Shown: one piece after another, positions 21,148 to 31,026 of the stretch
Layout of the letters: every line of letters begins with the position of its first letter
Numbering within the stretch: the stretch's first letter is position 1
DNA from: Laccaria trichodermophora
Taxonomy: Eukaryota > Basidiomycota > Agaricomycetes > Agaricales > Hydnangiaceae
Length of the DNA stretch: 64,000 bases
Direction: 5' to 3'
Assembly: GCA_018417955.1 (NCBI GenBank)
Contig: JACTVC010000007.1
Location: forward strand, 992,001-1,056,000
Notes under the pieces: model-generated
What the model saw: the letters and a program-made list of their open reading frames with translations, nothing else
Databases searched by the model: none
Told to the model about the DNA's origin: nothing
Program-made: the position numbers and the translations under genes

Positions 21148-21354
21148 GTTTGTGAACAACTCAATGCATGGCTTGGTGGCTATCAATCAATTCTCAAATG
21201 TATGACATCAGGAAATTTTAACTGGTTCATACACACCATGTTATTCTACCATACAAAGTATGTTCTCCACAAACAGCAGATGAAGAAACCAGAAGAAGGT
21301 GAGGAGGATAACTTGAGTTTAGATGAAGATGTCCAGGATGATGAGGATAACTAA
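21148..21354 (+). pseudogene. KDZ transposase C-terminal exon
   Basis: It reads VCEQLNAWLGGYQSILKCMT, SGNFNWFIHTMLFYHTKYVL, HKQQMKKPEEGEEDNLSLDE and an acidic end DDEDN, then TAA. The exon is uninterrupted but joined upstream to the accessory gene by a deletion, so it cannot make a transposase. The tail TAAATGACAGC equals the window start and its minus-strand version at 24503. Confidence 0.8.
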
Positions 21355-21587
21355 ATGACAGCAAAGGGAAGTATAAAGAGGTGTATATTAGTGTAATAGA
21401 AGTGTGCAGAAGTGTATATTAGTGTAAGAGAAGTAGGCAGAAGTGTATATTAGTGTAAATTCACCAGATTCCAGTTCCATTCCTGTGGATTCCTGTCCCA
21501 TTCCTGTGGATTCCTGTCCCATTCCTGCAGATTCCTGAGGATTCCTGTGGATTCCTGCAGGAATGGGTGGGGCACTATAAAGTACTG

Positions 21588-22740
21588 TATTTCCTGGCTA
21601 TTCTTGGCTATATTACCATATTTGGCTTACATGTAAATTTCATGTGGTTGTTATTTTGAATAAACTTGTTTTAACATATGGATGTTGTAAGCAAATCTCT
21701 GTATGGTATGGTATGATTCCATGTCCTTGGTATGATTCCATTTCCATGGAATGATCCCATCTCCATGGTATGATTCCATGCCCATGGAATGGTATGATTC
21801 CATCTCTATTGTATGATTTTGAAGGAATTGGCAATCTGTTCCAAGAGCATCTCCCAAGTTGCTCCCTCATAGGTGAATGTCCATAGCATTTGTTCATATT
21901 GCTGTCAATGTTATGGACCTCTTCACCATCCCTGATTAATTGTATGAAAGACAGATAAATTAGAATATCTATATTTAATGATGATGCCTTGAAGCTTGTA
22001 ATTAGAAGTCTTGACCTGCTTGTGTTCAAATGTTCAAATCAAAACTCCCCACAATGCCAGCTCTGCTGAGTGGCAGATATGAGGAGATTCCAAATCCAAG
22101 TTTTTTGATGATCCCATTCCTATGGAATGACCCCATACTTTTTCATAAATGGCAAATTTTGAACATATTCTATCTGAAGAAGGCATCCTTGCCTTGGGTA
22201 GTAATTTGGCTAAAGTTCATGCCTTTGCAATAAATAAAGTCTTGCAAAATTCTTGTTTTCCTTCAGAGTCCATGCCATTGTGATGGATACAACATTAATT
22301 TATTTGTCATGGGTATAAATGGCCTGGCAAGATATACACTTTTAAGTGGCTTGTGATAGATTATCCACAGTGAAAATGGCCAAACCCTGGGATAAAGCCC
22401 AATCAAGCTAATTTTCAAGTGAATTTTCAAAGGATCAAGTTCATTCTATAGCCTCCACTGGTAGCTTAAAATGTCAGAAGAAATCTGAAGAACCATTCCA
22501 CAAAAAATGGAGCCCAATGGATCAGTATTGCAGCCTGGAGAAATAATTTTCATATTTTGTAAAAAGGACCCCAGACATCCTGTGACAGCTATGGAATGAT
22601 GGTATGGCATGGTATGGAATGGTATGGTATGGTATGGTATGGTATGAGGGTCATACCACTCTGGAATGGGGTACCACTAAGGTTCCCTAATTCAAAGAAT
22701 TGGATAACCTCATAGGTACCCAAAAATGGGTGACTGAAGT
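21588..22740 (-). mobile_element. Truncated second copy of the CACTTCAG long-TIR element
   Basis: Reading leftward from GGGTGACTGAAGTG at 22740, it matches the first 1.36 kb of the 15489-18748 copy: outer TIR, GTCTGGGGTCC block, TCTGAAGAAGGCATCC region and CCATGG/GGTATGATTCC words. It stops at 21588 against the CAGTACTTT terminus of the KDZ derivative. The far half is missing. Confidence 0.85.
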
Positions 22741-22850
22741 GCATCAACAGACAATGCAGCATGCTTTCTGGCACTCCTACGAGACTTGGGAGGGGACTTA
22801 GGAGGTGAGGTAGGAACATTAGCAGAGTTCTTGGAAGTCCTGGGAGGCAT
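22741..22850 (-). pseudogene. N-terminal fragment of a minus-strand gene, broken by the element
   Basis: The ATG at 22850-22848 opens MPPRTSKNSANVPTSPPKSP, then PKSRRSARKHAALSVD, and is interrupted at 22741 by the CACTTCAG terminus. The start is basic and Ser/Pro-rich like a nuclear protein. It has the right strand and order to be the 5' end of the frame at 18756-18972 and 15388-15488; this is inference, since no sequence bridges them. Confidence 0.45.
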
Positions 22851-23089
22851 AGTAAGCAAGGAGTTAACTCAGATGTTCTTAGATGGTGGTGGATGAAGGA
22901 AGAGATAAGAAACAAACAACTTGTCAAGTCCACTTGTCATTACATAAGCATTTCTCACCACTTCAAAGTTCACAAAAAAACCATAAGTCCAAGTTGCAAA
23001 GAAATTTTTACTTGCAAAAATACAAACTATGTACACATACGAAAGAAACTATCTACCAGATGTATGTAACTCTCCTACTAAAAGGGCGT

Positions 23090-23610
23090 GTGTATGTAAG
23101 GTGGGGCATGAAACAATACAGGAGGGAAGTGGAAGCAGATGCATTGATTCTAAGATGGGGCATGAAACAATACGAGACAGGAGTGGAAGCAGATGTGTTG
23201 AGTCTGCACGGATGGGCATTGGGCACCATTTGTGAAATGGTGGGGGATGAGTGCGGTTGGGTGCGAAACAATGTTAGGCGTGAAATGACAGACACTGGGC
23301 ACCATTGGTGAGAAGGGTGGGAAAGGGGAGTGAAAGGGTACAAGGCAGGGTACACGGATGTGCTGAGTCTGCTGGTGGACATTTAGATGGAAAGGCGAAG
23401 GGTGCTGTGGGCACTGTTTGCGAAATGGATTGAGCAGTTTACTGGGTGCAAAACGACAGGCAGTGGGCGCCATTGGTGAAAAGGGTGGGAAAGGGGAGTG
23501 GGAGGGTACAAGGTGATGCAGGTGTGATGAGTCCACTGGTGGACATTTGGACGGAAAGGCAAAGGGCGCTGTGGGTGCTGTTTGTGAAATGGATGGGTTT
23601 GAGCAGTTTA
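23090..23610 (+). repeat. Minisatellite of about 170 bp, left block
   Basis: Units contain GACAGGCAGTGGGCGCCATT, GGTGAAAAGGGTGGGAAAGG, GGTGGACATTTGGACGGAAA and GAGCAGTTTACTGGGTGCAA. Clear unit starts are near 23286 and 23456. The block stops at 23610, resumes at 26824, and is split by the 23611-26823 element. Confidence 0.8.
23603..23610 (+). repeat. Left target duplication GCAGTTTA
   Basis: Exact copy of 26824-26831. The empty site GAGCAGTTTATTGGGCACG is regenerated by removing the element and one copy, and it matches the minisatellite unit at 23430-23460. Confidence 0.92.
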
Positions 23611-23976
23611 CAGTACTTTATAGTGCCCCTCCCATTCCTGCAGGAATCTGCCGGAATCCACAGGAATCCACAGGAATCCGCAGGAATGGGACCGGAATCC
23701 ACAGGAATCCACAGGAATCTGCAGGAATGGGACCGGAATCCACAGGAATGGGACTGAAATAGAAGTAAAATCACAGATACAACATACATTTACACCAATA
23801 CACACTTCTGCATACTTCTCTCAGTACTTTTTAAGCTGATCAGTTTTCAGATCTAACTCAGGCCTTCTGCTGACAACTTAATCTTAGGATTCCTTAGGAC
23901 ATTTATACTTAAAGAGGGAAGATTCATTTAAACTCATTTATTAAAAATATATGATGGAAGTTATCTACATTGAATC

Positions 23977-24333
23977 TAGATAGAGGGAGGGGGAGGAGTG
24001 GAGGGAGAGGGGAAAAGTGGAGGGAGTGAGGGGGAAGGAGTGGAGAGGTAGGGGTGCTGGGGAGTGGGGGGAATGAAGAACTAGAGGGGGGGGAAGAACT
24101 GAAGGGAGGGCAGTGAGGGAGAGGGGAGGTAGGGAATGAGGGAATGAAGGCAGGGGGTAGGGAATGAAGACAGGGGGTAGGGAATGAAGGGGGTAGGGAA
24201 TGAAGGGAGGGGGTTGGGAATGAAGGGGGTAGGGAGAGGGAGGGAGTGGTGAGCAGGAAAGGAGGGGGAGTAAGGGAGGGGGAAGGGGATGGTGGGTAGT
24301 GGGTGAGCAGTAGGGAGAGGGAAGGAGTTGTGA
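23977..24333 (+). repeat. G/A-rich tract of the outer element
   Basis: GGGAGGGGGAGGAGTGGAGG and GGGGGTAGGGAATGAAG words repeat irregularly on the plus strand. The nested element's target GCAGCAGG lies at its right edge. Confidence 0.8.
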
Positions 24334-24341
24334 GCAGCAGG
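24334..24341 (+). repeat. Left target duplication GCAGCAGG
   Basis: Exact copy of 26017-26024, flanking the nested element. Confidence 0.92.
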
Positions 24342-24502
24342 CAGTACTTTATAGTGCCCCTCCCATTCCTGCAGGAATCCACAGGAATCCTCAGGAATCT
24401 GCAGGAATGGGACAGGAATCCACAGGAATGGGACAGGAATCCACAGGAATGGAACTGGAATCTGGTGAATTTACACTAATATACACTTCTTCTTACTGTC
24501 AT

Positions 24503-24582
24503 TTAGTTATCCTCATCATCCTGGACTTCTTCATCCAAACCCAAGTTATCCTCCTCACCTTCTTCTGGTTTCTTCATCTGCT
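24503..24582 (-). pseudogene. KDZ transposase 3'-end remnant
   Basis: On the minus strand it reads KQMKKPEEGEEDNLGLDEEV, QDDEDN and TAA, nearly identical to the end of the 21148-21354 exon. It is only about 80 bases long but shows that the element derives from a KDZ transposon. Confidence 0.8.
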
Positions 24583-24785
24583 TCCTTTTTGCTAGATACA
24601 TTTACACTAATATGCACTTCTTCACACTGACTTAAAGGGTATGAACACTTTCTTATAACATTTATATATTAAAACTCAAATCAACATCTAATTTACTATT
24701 TTCTAAGTTAAATGAAGGGGCAGGAAGGGAGAGAGGGAAGGGAGGGCATTTATCTATTAAAACTCAAATCTACATCTAATTTACT

Positions 24786-25100
24786 ATTTTCTAAGTTAAA
24801 TGAAGGGGCAGGGAGGGAGGGAGGAAGGGAGGGAGGAAGGGAGGGAGGGAGGAAGGGAGGAAGGGAGGGAGGAAGGGAGGAAGGGAGGGAGGAAGGGAGG
24901 AAGGGAGGGAGGAAGGGAGGGAGGAAGGGAGGGAGGAAGGGAGGGAGGAAGGGAGGGAGGGAGGCAGGAAGGGAGGGAGGGAGGCAGGAAGGGAGGGAGG
25001 GAGGAAGGGGGGAAGGGAGGAAGGAAGCGGGGAGGGAGGAAGGGGGGAGGAAGGAAGGAAGGGGGGAGGTAGGAAGGGGGGAGGAAGGAAGGGGGGAGGG
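24786..25100 (+). repeat. (GGGAGGAA)n purine tract
   Basis: GGGAGGGAGGAA and GGGAGGAA units run almost without a pyrimidine for about 300 bases. The Gly/Arg/Glu and Leu/Pro/Ser frames here are read-through. Confidence 0.95.
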
Positions 25101-25167
25101 ACAGGCAATGGTGTGGGGCAGGCCCTGGGGAGGGGATGGAGGGGGAGAGAGTGGTGGGGACTAATGG

Positions 25168-25690
25168 TACCCACGTCGCGTTGTCGTTGTCGTCGCGTTG
25201 TCGTCTCGTACCCACGTTGTGTCGTCGTCGTCACCTCGTACCCACATCGCGTCGTCGTTGTCGCGTTGTCGCATTGTCGTCTCGTACCCAGTCGCGTTGT
25301 ACCCACATCGTGTCGTCGTTGTCGCGTCGTACCCACTTCGCGTCGTTGTCGTTGTCGCGTTGTACCCACGTCCCATCGTTGTCGTCGTTGTCGCGTTGTC
25401 GCCTCGTACCCACGTCGCGTCGTCATCGTCGTCGTCGTACCCACGTCCTGTCGTCGTCGTCATCGCGTTGTCGCCTCGTACCCACGTCCCGTCGTCGTCG
25501 TCGTCGTGTTGTTGCGTCGTACCCATGTCCCGTCGTCGTCGTCGTCACGTTGTCGCCTCGTACCCACGTCGCATCGTCCTCGTCGTACCCACGTCGCATC
25601 GTCGTCGTCGTTTTGCCACGTCGTTCCCACGTCGTTTCGCCGCCATGTTGCATTGGTGTCGTCGGGGCCGTCGTTGCCGACATGGGTGGT
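25168..25690 (+). repeat. CpG-rich GTCGTCGT/TACCCACGTC minisatellite
   Basis: Units of TACCCACGTCGCGTCGTCGT and CGTTGTCGCCTCGTACCCAC recur about fifteen times with variable triplet numbers. Almost every unit keeps several CG dinucleotides, unlike older cassettes. The frames longer than 200 codons are repeat artefacts. Confidence 0.92.
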
Positions 25691-26016
25691 GGGAGGGAAT
25701 GGAAGTGGGGGGACGAGGATGGTTGGTGGTGGGTGAAAGGAAAGGGTGTTGCAATTGTTTGGTAATGTTGCCTTTGTTTGGTAACAGAACTAAAATAAAC
25801 AAACAAAGGACCGGATTCCGTTACATTCCGTTCCTGTGGATTCCGCGGAACATTCCGGTGTGAATTCCGGAATGCCCAAATTCCGCCGGAATGGTAAGGC
25901 ACCGGAATGATGAAAATGGCAGGCCTCCCTGCCAAATTTCATTCCTCCGGAATCCACAGGAATCCACAGGAATGACTGGAATCCTGCAGGAATTAGGGGG
26001 GCACTGATAAGACCTC

Positions 26017-26024
26017 GCAGCAGG
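26017..26024 (+). repeat. Right target duplication GCAGCAGG
   Basis: Matches 24334-24341 exactly outside the nested element. Confidence 0.92.
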
Positions 26025-26823
26025 GGAGGGGGAGGGAGTGGTCTTGTTGGCACGCATCCTCGACGCGTCCTCGCGTGTTGTTGTCCTCATTGGTGTTGTG
26101 TCTGCTGGGTGTTGTGTTGTGGGTGTTAGCCGTTGTTTCGTGGGTGCTGTGGTGTTTTCATGGGCACCGTGGTGTTTTCGTGGGTGTTATGGTGTTTTCG
26201 TGGGCAGTGGGTGGTCGTTACGTGGGTTGTGAGATGCAGGTGACGAACCATCGTCGTCATTGTTGGCATTGCAGCGTGCGTGGTCGTTGTGGGTGCTTGT
26301 GGATGGTGGTGGGTTCGTCGCGTTGTTGTCGTTGTGACGTGGCGTTGCAGCATTTGCATGGTCGTCATGGTGGATGGTGGTGGGTGCTCGTGGATCATGG
26401 TGGTGTTGTTGTTGTCATCCATTTGGCTGCCACGTCACTGGCGGTGGTTGTTGCCATTCGTTGCTGGGTGGTCGTTGCTGTCATGGGGTCATGTGGGGTC
26501 ATCGTTGTCGTTGTCGTGGGTGGCATGGCATGGCGTTGTTGGTTTATCGTGGCTGTCGTGGGGGTGGGGAGAGGATGGTTGTTGGTGGTGGAAAGGAATG
26601 GTGTTGCATTTGTTTGGTAACAGAAGTAAAACAAACAAACAAAAGACCGGATTCTGTTGCATTCCATTCCTGTGCATTCTGCGGATCATTCCAGTGTCAA
26701 TTCCGGAATGGTAAGGCACTGGAATGATGAAAATAGCAGGCCTCCCTGCCAAATTTCATTCCTCCGGAATCCACAGGAATGACCAGATTCCTGCAGGAAT
26801 TAGGGGGGCACTGATAAGACCTC

Positions 26824-27210
26824 GCAGTTTATTGGGCACGAAACGACAGGCAGTGGACACTGTTGGTGAAAAGGGTGGGAATGGGAGGATGTGTGGGTGT
26901 GGTACGTGGGTGCACAGGGTCTGTGGATGGGCGGTTGTTGCAAAAGGCCAGAATTGGGAAGTTTGTGAGGTGTGGAACAAGAGGTGCTGGGTGCCGTTGG
27001 TGAAAAGGGTGGGAAAGGGAGTGGAAGAATGTGTGGGTGCCATATAAACGATGGGAAATGGTAGTTGAAGAGTGCGTGGGTGCCACATGTGGATGGGCGA
27101 TGGGCACCATTGGTAAAAGAAGGTGGGGAAGTGGGGTGGAGGGTGCGTGGGTGTTGTATGTGAGCTTGTCATGGATTGTGGTGCTGCTGAATTGGTCAGT
27201 AGGTGCTAAA
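26824..27210 (+). repeat. Minisatellite of about 170 bp, right block
   Basis: It begins with the target duplication GCAGTTTA and continues TTGGGCACGAAACGACAGGC, GGTGAAAAGGGTGGGAA and related units, as in 23090-23610. Confidence 0.8.
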
Positions 27211-27650
27211 ATCGAGGGGGGACACACCATGGGCCCCACAGGGTTTCAGACCTGTTGTTAACATTGTCAGTGGGCAGTGAGATGGAGATAGCGACGTGGG
27301 ACTTACCTGTGGGACCCACAAACATTGTTCTACACTGAAATGACATGGCTACACGATGTTGAGAGGATGAGGGACAGAGGGTGGTGATGGGGGGAGAAGA
27401 GGAAGGGTGGGAAGAAATTGTGTTGGTGTGATGGATTCATCACACAACTTGCCAAGTGACTTTCAAATATATTTGGGAATGCTCACCCTGCAAGCTGAAC
27501 GAAATGCAAAAACCCAATGGTCAGGACTGTACAACACAGTTATCATTATTACTACTAGCCATGACATCTATACTTTACTATGTAGATATTTAGTTGTTTA
27601 TTATTTACTTTCTTTTTCAGTAATAATACTAGTAACAAGCCCTGCTTGTT
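27211..27650. other. No recognisable feature
   Basis: Mixed sequence; 27225-27330 looks like the edge of an eroded cassette. No gene or terminus seen. Confidence 0.35.
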
Positions 27651-28047
27651 GCATTCCATTGGAAATCCGTTGAACTTTCATTGGTCACGTCCATTGGAAT
27701 TCCATTGGTCTTGGTCATTTCCAGTGGACTATAGCTGATGGTTTGCTGTTAGTCCATTGGTAGTCCACCAGAAAAAAAAATCTCTGTTCTGATTACCCTC
27801 AGTCTGACAGAGTCTGACTGGAGTCCACTCGGAAAAGCAGTGGCAGCATAAAGACCTTGAATCCACCATTCCTTGTGATTTGGGACCATTCTAGTAGGAA
27901 TTTACTAGGACTCCACTAGGACTGGGACACAAAATCTGTATGGTGATCAGCCAACATGAAATTTGTCCCAGTTCTAGTCCAGTCTGGTAGGATTCCGGGA
28001 GTCCAGTAGGAGTCTGGTAGGAATAGGTGGAGGAGTGTAAAGAGCTC
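27650..28047 (+). mobile_element. GAGCTC-type terminus with TAGGACTCC words
   Basis: ATTGGAATTCCATTGG and GTCCATTGG words (27655-27770) are followed by TAGGAATTTACTAGGACTCC and GTCCAGTAGGAGTC words and the end GGAGTGTAAAGAGCTC at 28047. It is a second member of the family ending at 11165. No opposite end or duplication is found. Confidence 0.5.
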
Positions 28048-28115
28048 AATGTGATGGCCACAGCTGTGCTGGCAACCTCCTGGTTTAAGAGGAGGTGGTT
28101 GATGGTCTGGGCGTG

Positions 28116-28430
28116 TACTTTACCCTCCCCCACAGATTCCATGTGGACTCCAGATGGACTCCATCTGAAAAGACCTTAACCTACAATTTTGTTTAAAATC
28201 CATCTGGAGTCCATATGCACTCCACCTGGAATCCAAGTGGCCTCCAGATGGATTTGATCAGAGTTTCAAGTCATTGCTTCCAAAGACTCTGTCTTGCAAA
28301 AACCCCATCCTTTAGCCAGATGTCATGTGACTTATTCTCACTCCTTATATCCACAATCTTGAAAATTCCTTGTATTTGAGCAAGAAAAATTTAAGTATAT
28401 TGAGTAAAACTACATAAATGTGTTTACTAC
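28116..28430 (+). mobile_element. GTACTTT-type terminus with TGGACTCCA words
   Basis: GTACTTTACCCTCCCCCACAG starts near 28116, followed by CATGTGGACTCCAGATGGAC and ATCTGGAGTCC words and an A/T block. It shares words with the GAGGAC end at 7026. A G/A tract follows at 28437, giving the standard order. Confidence 0.55.
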
Positions 28431-28436
28431 TGTTAA

Positions 28437-28680
28437 ATGGAGGGAGGAGGGAGTGGTGGAGAGAGGGGAAGGGGAGGGATGGAGGGATGGGTCAGGAATG
28501 ATGGAGGGGGTCGGGATGGGATGGGATGGGATGGGATGGATGGAAAGGAGAGGGATGGGATGGGAGTGATGAAAGGGGGAGGGAGGGGAAGGGAATGATG
28601 GAAGGGGAAGGGAGGGGAAGGGAATGATAGAAGGCGGAAGGGAATGTTGGAAGGGGGAGGGAGGGGAAGTTTCAAATGGT
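28437..28680 (+). repeat. G/A-rich tract with GGGATGGGAT runs
   Basis: GGGATGGGATGGGATGGGAT and GGGAAGGGAATGATGGAAGG repeat on the plus strand. It is a purine-rich microsatellite of the kind found in the other elements. Confidence 0.85.
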
Positions 28681-28730
28681 GAACATGGCAGATAGAAGGT
28701 GGGTGTTGATGAAAACAATGGGGGAAAGCT

Positions 28731-28910
28731 AGTGTTCGCAGGTCTGGTTCAGTCTGGTTTTTTGCCCCGAAAACGCGCAACTGTGGACCACAACCAGTCC
28801 AGGACTGACCCAGATATTGAGGGAACCGAACTGGACCACCTAGGACCGGTCTTTTGCAGTCCATGGACCATGTTCAGACTGATTCAGACTGGTCTTTTTG
28901 CATAAAATGT
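28731..28910 (+). mobile_element. hAT-MITE terminus (TAGTGTTCGCAGGTC)
   Basis: TAGTGTTCGCAGGTC followed by TGGTTCAGTCTGG, CCAGTCC and GACTGGTC words. It matches the inverted right end of the MITE at 38379-38996. No opposite end is found nearby, so it is truncated. Confidence 0.65.
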
Positions 28911-29339
28911 GTCATAGCAATATAAACCATTTGTATCTCAATTATTATTACTCTAAAAAATAAACTGGTTATATATCATAGTAAAACATATAAATACCCA
29001 TCATTCCACCAATTCTTAAGAAATGTAATGAAGGTTTGACATAGCTATGACTGAAACCAAATTACATCTCCTAAAGACTCAGGCAGAATGTAATGTGGCA
29101 ACTGTAAATTATTTGATGCATACCATATATTGATAGATGGTGAGTGTATTTTCATAGTTAAAATGTCAATATCCAAAAATTGAATCAAGCAAAATGATGA
29201 AAGTTTGAGTGAGTTAGAATTAAAGTCATATTAGGATATTTTTGAACACAATTTATCTACCCAAACATTTCTGGTCACAATATTAAAGGTCAAACATTTT
29301 CTACCCAATCCAATATTATATTTTCTCCCAAACACAAAA
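28911..29339. other. A/T-rich sequence without a recognisable feature
   Basis: No gene is seen; stops are frequent in all frames. Part of it may belong to the element whose end is at 29418. Confidence 0.35.
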
Positions 29340-29418
29340 AAATAAATGGCCACACAACATATTAGTCTGGATACATTTTACAAGGCTAATAGCTTGTTCA
29401 AGGTGGGTGACTGAAGTG
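29340..29418 (-). mobile_element. CACTTCAG-family terminus
   Basis: Reading leftward from 29418: CACTTCAGTCACCCACCTTG, AACAAGCTATTAGCC, TTGTAAAATGTATCC. The same end in plus orientation starts at 50780. The inner part cannot be followed. Confidence 0.7.
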
Positions 29419-29749
29419 GTCAGGACATGTGGGGCACAGACAAGACCTCCTTCTTTGGGAGGTGGGGGTGGGGTGTGAGGATGATATCAGCAGACACATT
29501 CAAGTGGCCCATACCCCACATATCAATGACTTATGATTTGTTGCTGGGGCACACCACCATTGATATGGATAAAACCATTTCACCTGTATAAAATTCAATT
29601 TTAACAATTTTACCAATCAAGGTCATCTCTAATAAATACACTACATACAATTGCAATAATACAAAGAGTGAATGCACATACCCAGCTCAGTTAACTAAAA
29701 ATGCAAATGCATGGAATGTAAAAAATAGGACTAAGGCTTTGGAACTGGC

Positions 29750-30115
29750 AGCAGTATACAGCATGCTCGTACCCTTTGTTTTGGAGCATAGTGACATAAT
29801 AAAAACTCATGGGAGTCATAAAAGTCAATTTAAGTCTTGTTTTGTGTTTAATAAAAGAAACTGTGATCAAAGAACTTTGCATTTAAGAGACCAAGTCCTC
29901 TGAAAGACATACTTTGTTCTATTGAACTATTCTAAACCACACCTTATAATATAAAACCCATTCTGAATGAAAACTCTTGAGACTTACCCTAAGAAGACGA
30001 AAGTGGTATTTCTCAATACCAAAGGCCCTCAAACTTGTGCACTGAGTTTGTGATACTGTGTGAGTGAGTGAGTGTTTAGGTGTTTAGGGTTTTCCCAACA
30101 TGCTTGATCCTTGTT
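29750..30115 (-). repeat. Dispersed repeat, inverted copy of 41905-42240
   Basis: Shared stretches include GTGGTATTTCTCAATACCAA, GGCCCTCAAACTTGTGCACT, TGAGACTTA and ATGGGAGTCATAAAAGTCAA. The two copies are inverted and diverged. The layout could be an old LTR, but I cannot find TG..CA ends or a primer site. Confidence 0.65.
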
Positions 30116-30544
30116 TGTGTGTTTCACACTTTCATGTTCATCCCCTGAGTGTATTGATGAAGAAACTGTTGCCTGTGCCTGCACCTTTGTCACTTTATCC
30201 CACACAACAGTGAGGACACCAACATCAGGGAGAGGTGTCAACAGATGATAAGTATAATTACATTGGTGTATATATGGGGAGTGATATAGTTGCTGAGTAT
30301 GCAGGATGGGGGGAGGAGGAGGAGCAGAGTGGGTATGGGGAAGGGAAGTTTGCAACTAATTTGGAGGGGTTGAGGTGAACATCAGGATATTTGATATTGT
30401 CTTTTTTTTATATGACTTGACTTTTTTTATGTTGCTGGCTATTTCATATTTACATTCTACATTGTACTTGGATGCTGCTTGTGACCATAACTATTGAAGT
30501 GGAACTTGACCTTGTGCTGAAGTTCCACTTGGTTGCACATTGAG

Positions 30545-31026
30545 GGAAATTTCAGTAGATTATGATAACTGAAAACTTGGAACTTGTTCATCCATATCTG
30601 CATATTTACAATCAAGATGATCTTGTGCTGCTCAACTTCATAGATTTGATGAGCCTTCCATCTGGCCCATGAAAGGAAAACAAGAGTTCAATTGAAACAT
30701 AAGTCACCAGGTGAGATGGGGAGGGAGGGGAATGGGATGTCCTCCTGCATGCCCTCACTCATTTTTTGGCCTGTTCAGCCTGTGCCACAGAGATACATGT
30801 TTGAAAACAATAAATTGAACCAAGATATTCAGTATGGTGAGGATGTGCCACATCCTACATATGGATGAAAAAGGAAAATTTCCTTATTTGGTAAGACATA
30901 GTAAGATTCTTTTCCTCCACTAGACCCATTCTACTACATAAGGAGATAAGCTGACAAATAGTCTCCTTATTTGGTAACCTTGATTTCTGTCCTTCACTCT
31001 ATAACACTGCCTGTCCCTCACTCCAG
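30545..31026 (+). repeat. Dispersed repeat, direct copy of 44285-44762
   Basis: Both copies share AACTTGTTCATCCATATCTG, GATCTTGTGCTGCTCAA, GGGATGTCCTCCTGCATG, AGGAGATAAGCTGACAAATA and GTCCCTCACTCCAG. Here the repeat is interrupted exactly after CACTCCAG by the CAGTACTTT end at 31027; the other copy continues, so it shows the empty site. Confidence 0.8.

Larger units (their letters stand above)
18973..21587 (+). mobile_element. Internally deleted KDZ transposon derivative, 2.6 kb
   Basis: The left end is GAGGTCTTATCAGTGCCCCCC with GGAATCCGGTCATTCC words; the right end is GGGGCACTATAAAGTACTG with GGATTCCTGT words. Between them come the TTTGTTTATTTCAC..TTACCAAACAAA block, a CpG-rich CACCCA minisatellite, the 5' exons of the accessory gene (20620-20965 and about 21012-21147) and the KDZ C-terminus (21148-21354). 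The ends fit one element, but the flanks (TGTAACTC and TATTTCCT) are not duplicates, so it may be recombinant or have lost a flank. Confidence 0.7.
24342..26016 (-). mobile_element. KDZ-type non-autonomous element (nested), 1675 bp
   Basis: CAGTACTTTATAGTGCCCCTCC at the left and GGGGGGCACTGATAAGACCTC at the right, with perfect GCAGCAGG duplications. Order: word array, minus-strand KDZ 3' remnant (24503-24582), duplicated A/T block, GGGAGGAA tract, CpG-rich GTCGTACCCACGTC minisatellite, GGTAACAGAACTAAAATAAA block and word array. It is the cleanest example of the non-autonomous architecture and must be younger than its host element. Confidence 0.93.
23611..26823 (-). mobile_element. KDZ-type non-autonomous element (outer), 3213 bp with nested copy
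   Basis: It runs from CAGTACTTTATAGTGCCCCTCC to GGGGGGCACTGATAAGACCTC, with GCAGTTTA duplicated on each side. GGAATCCACAGGAATCC words fill both subterminal zones. The body has an A/T block, a G/A tract (23977-24341), then after the nested 24342-26016 element a GTGTTTTCGTGGG cassette (26050-26560) and TTTGGTAACAGAAGTAAAAC. Without the insert the outer element is about 1.5 kb. Confidence 0.92.

Noticed and set aside
18965..21595. 8-bp duplication for the 18973-21587 element
   Set aside because: The flanks TGTAACTC and TATTTCCT differ, so I list the element but do not claim a clean insertion.
24791..25863. Long open frames (about 120-220 codons) on both strands
   Set aside because: They are read-through of GGGAGGAA and GTCGTACCCACG repeats, open in several frames at once and with low-complexity protein.
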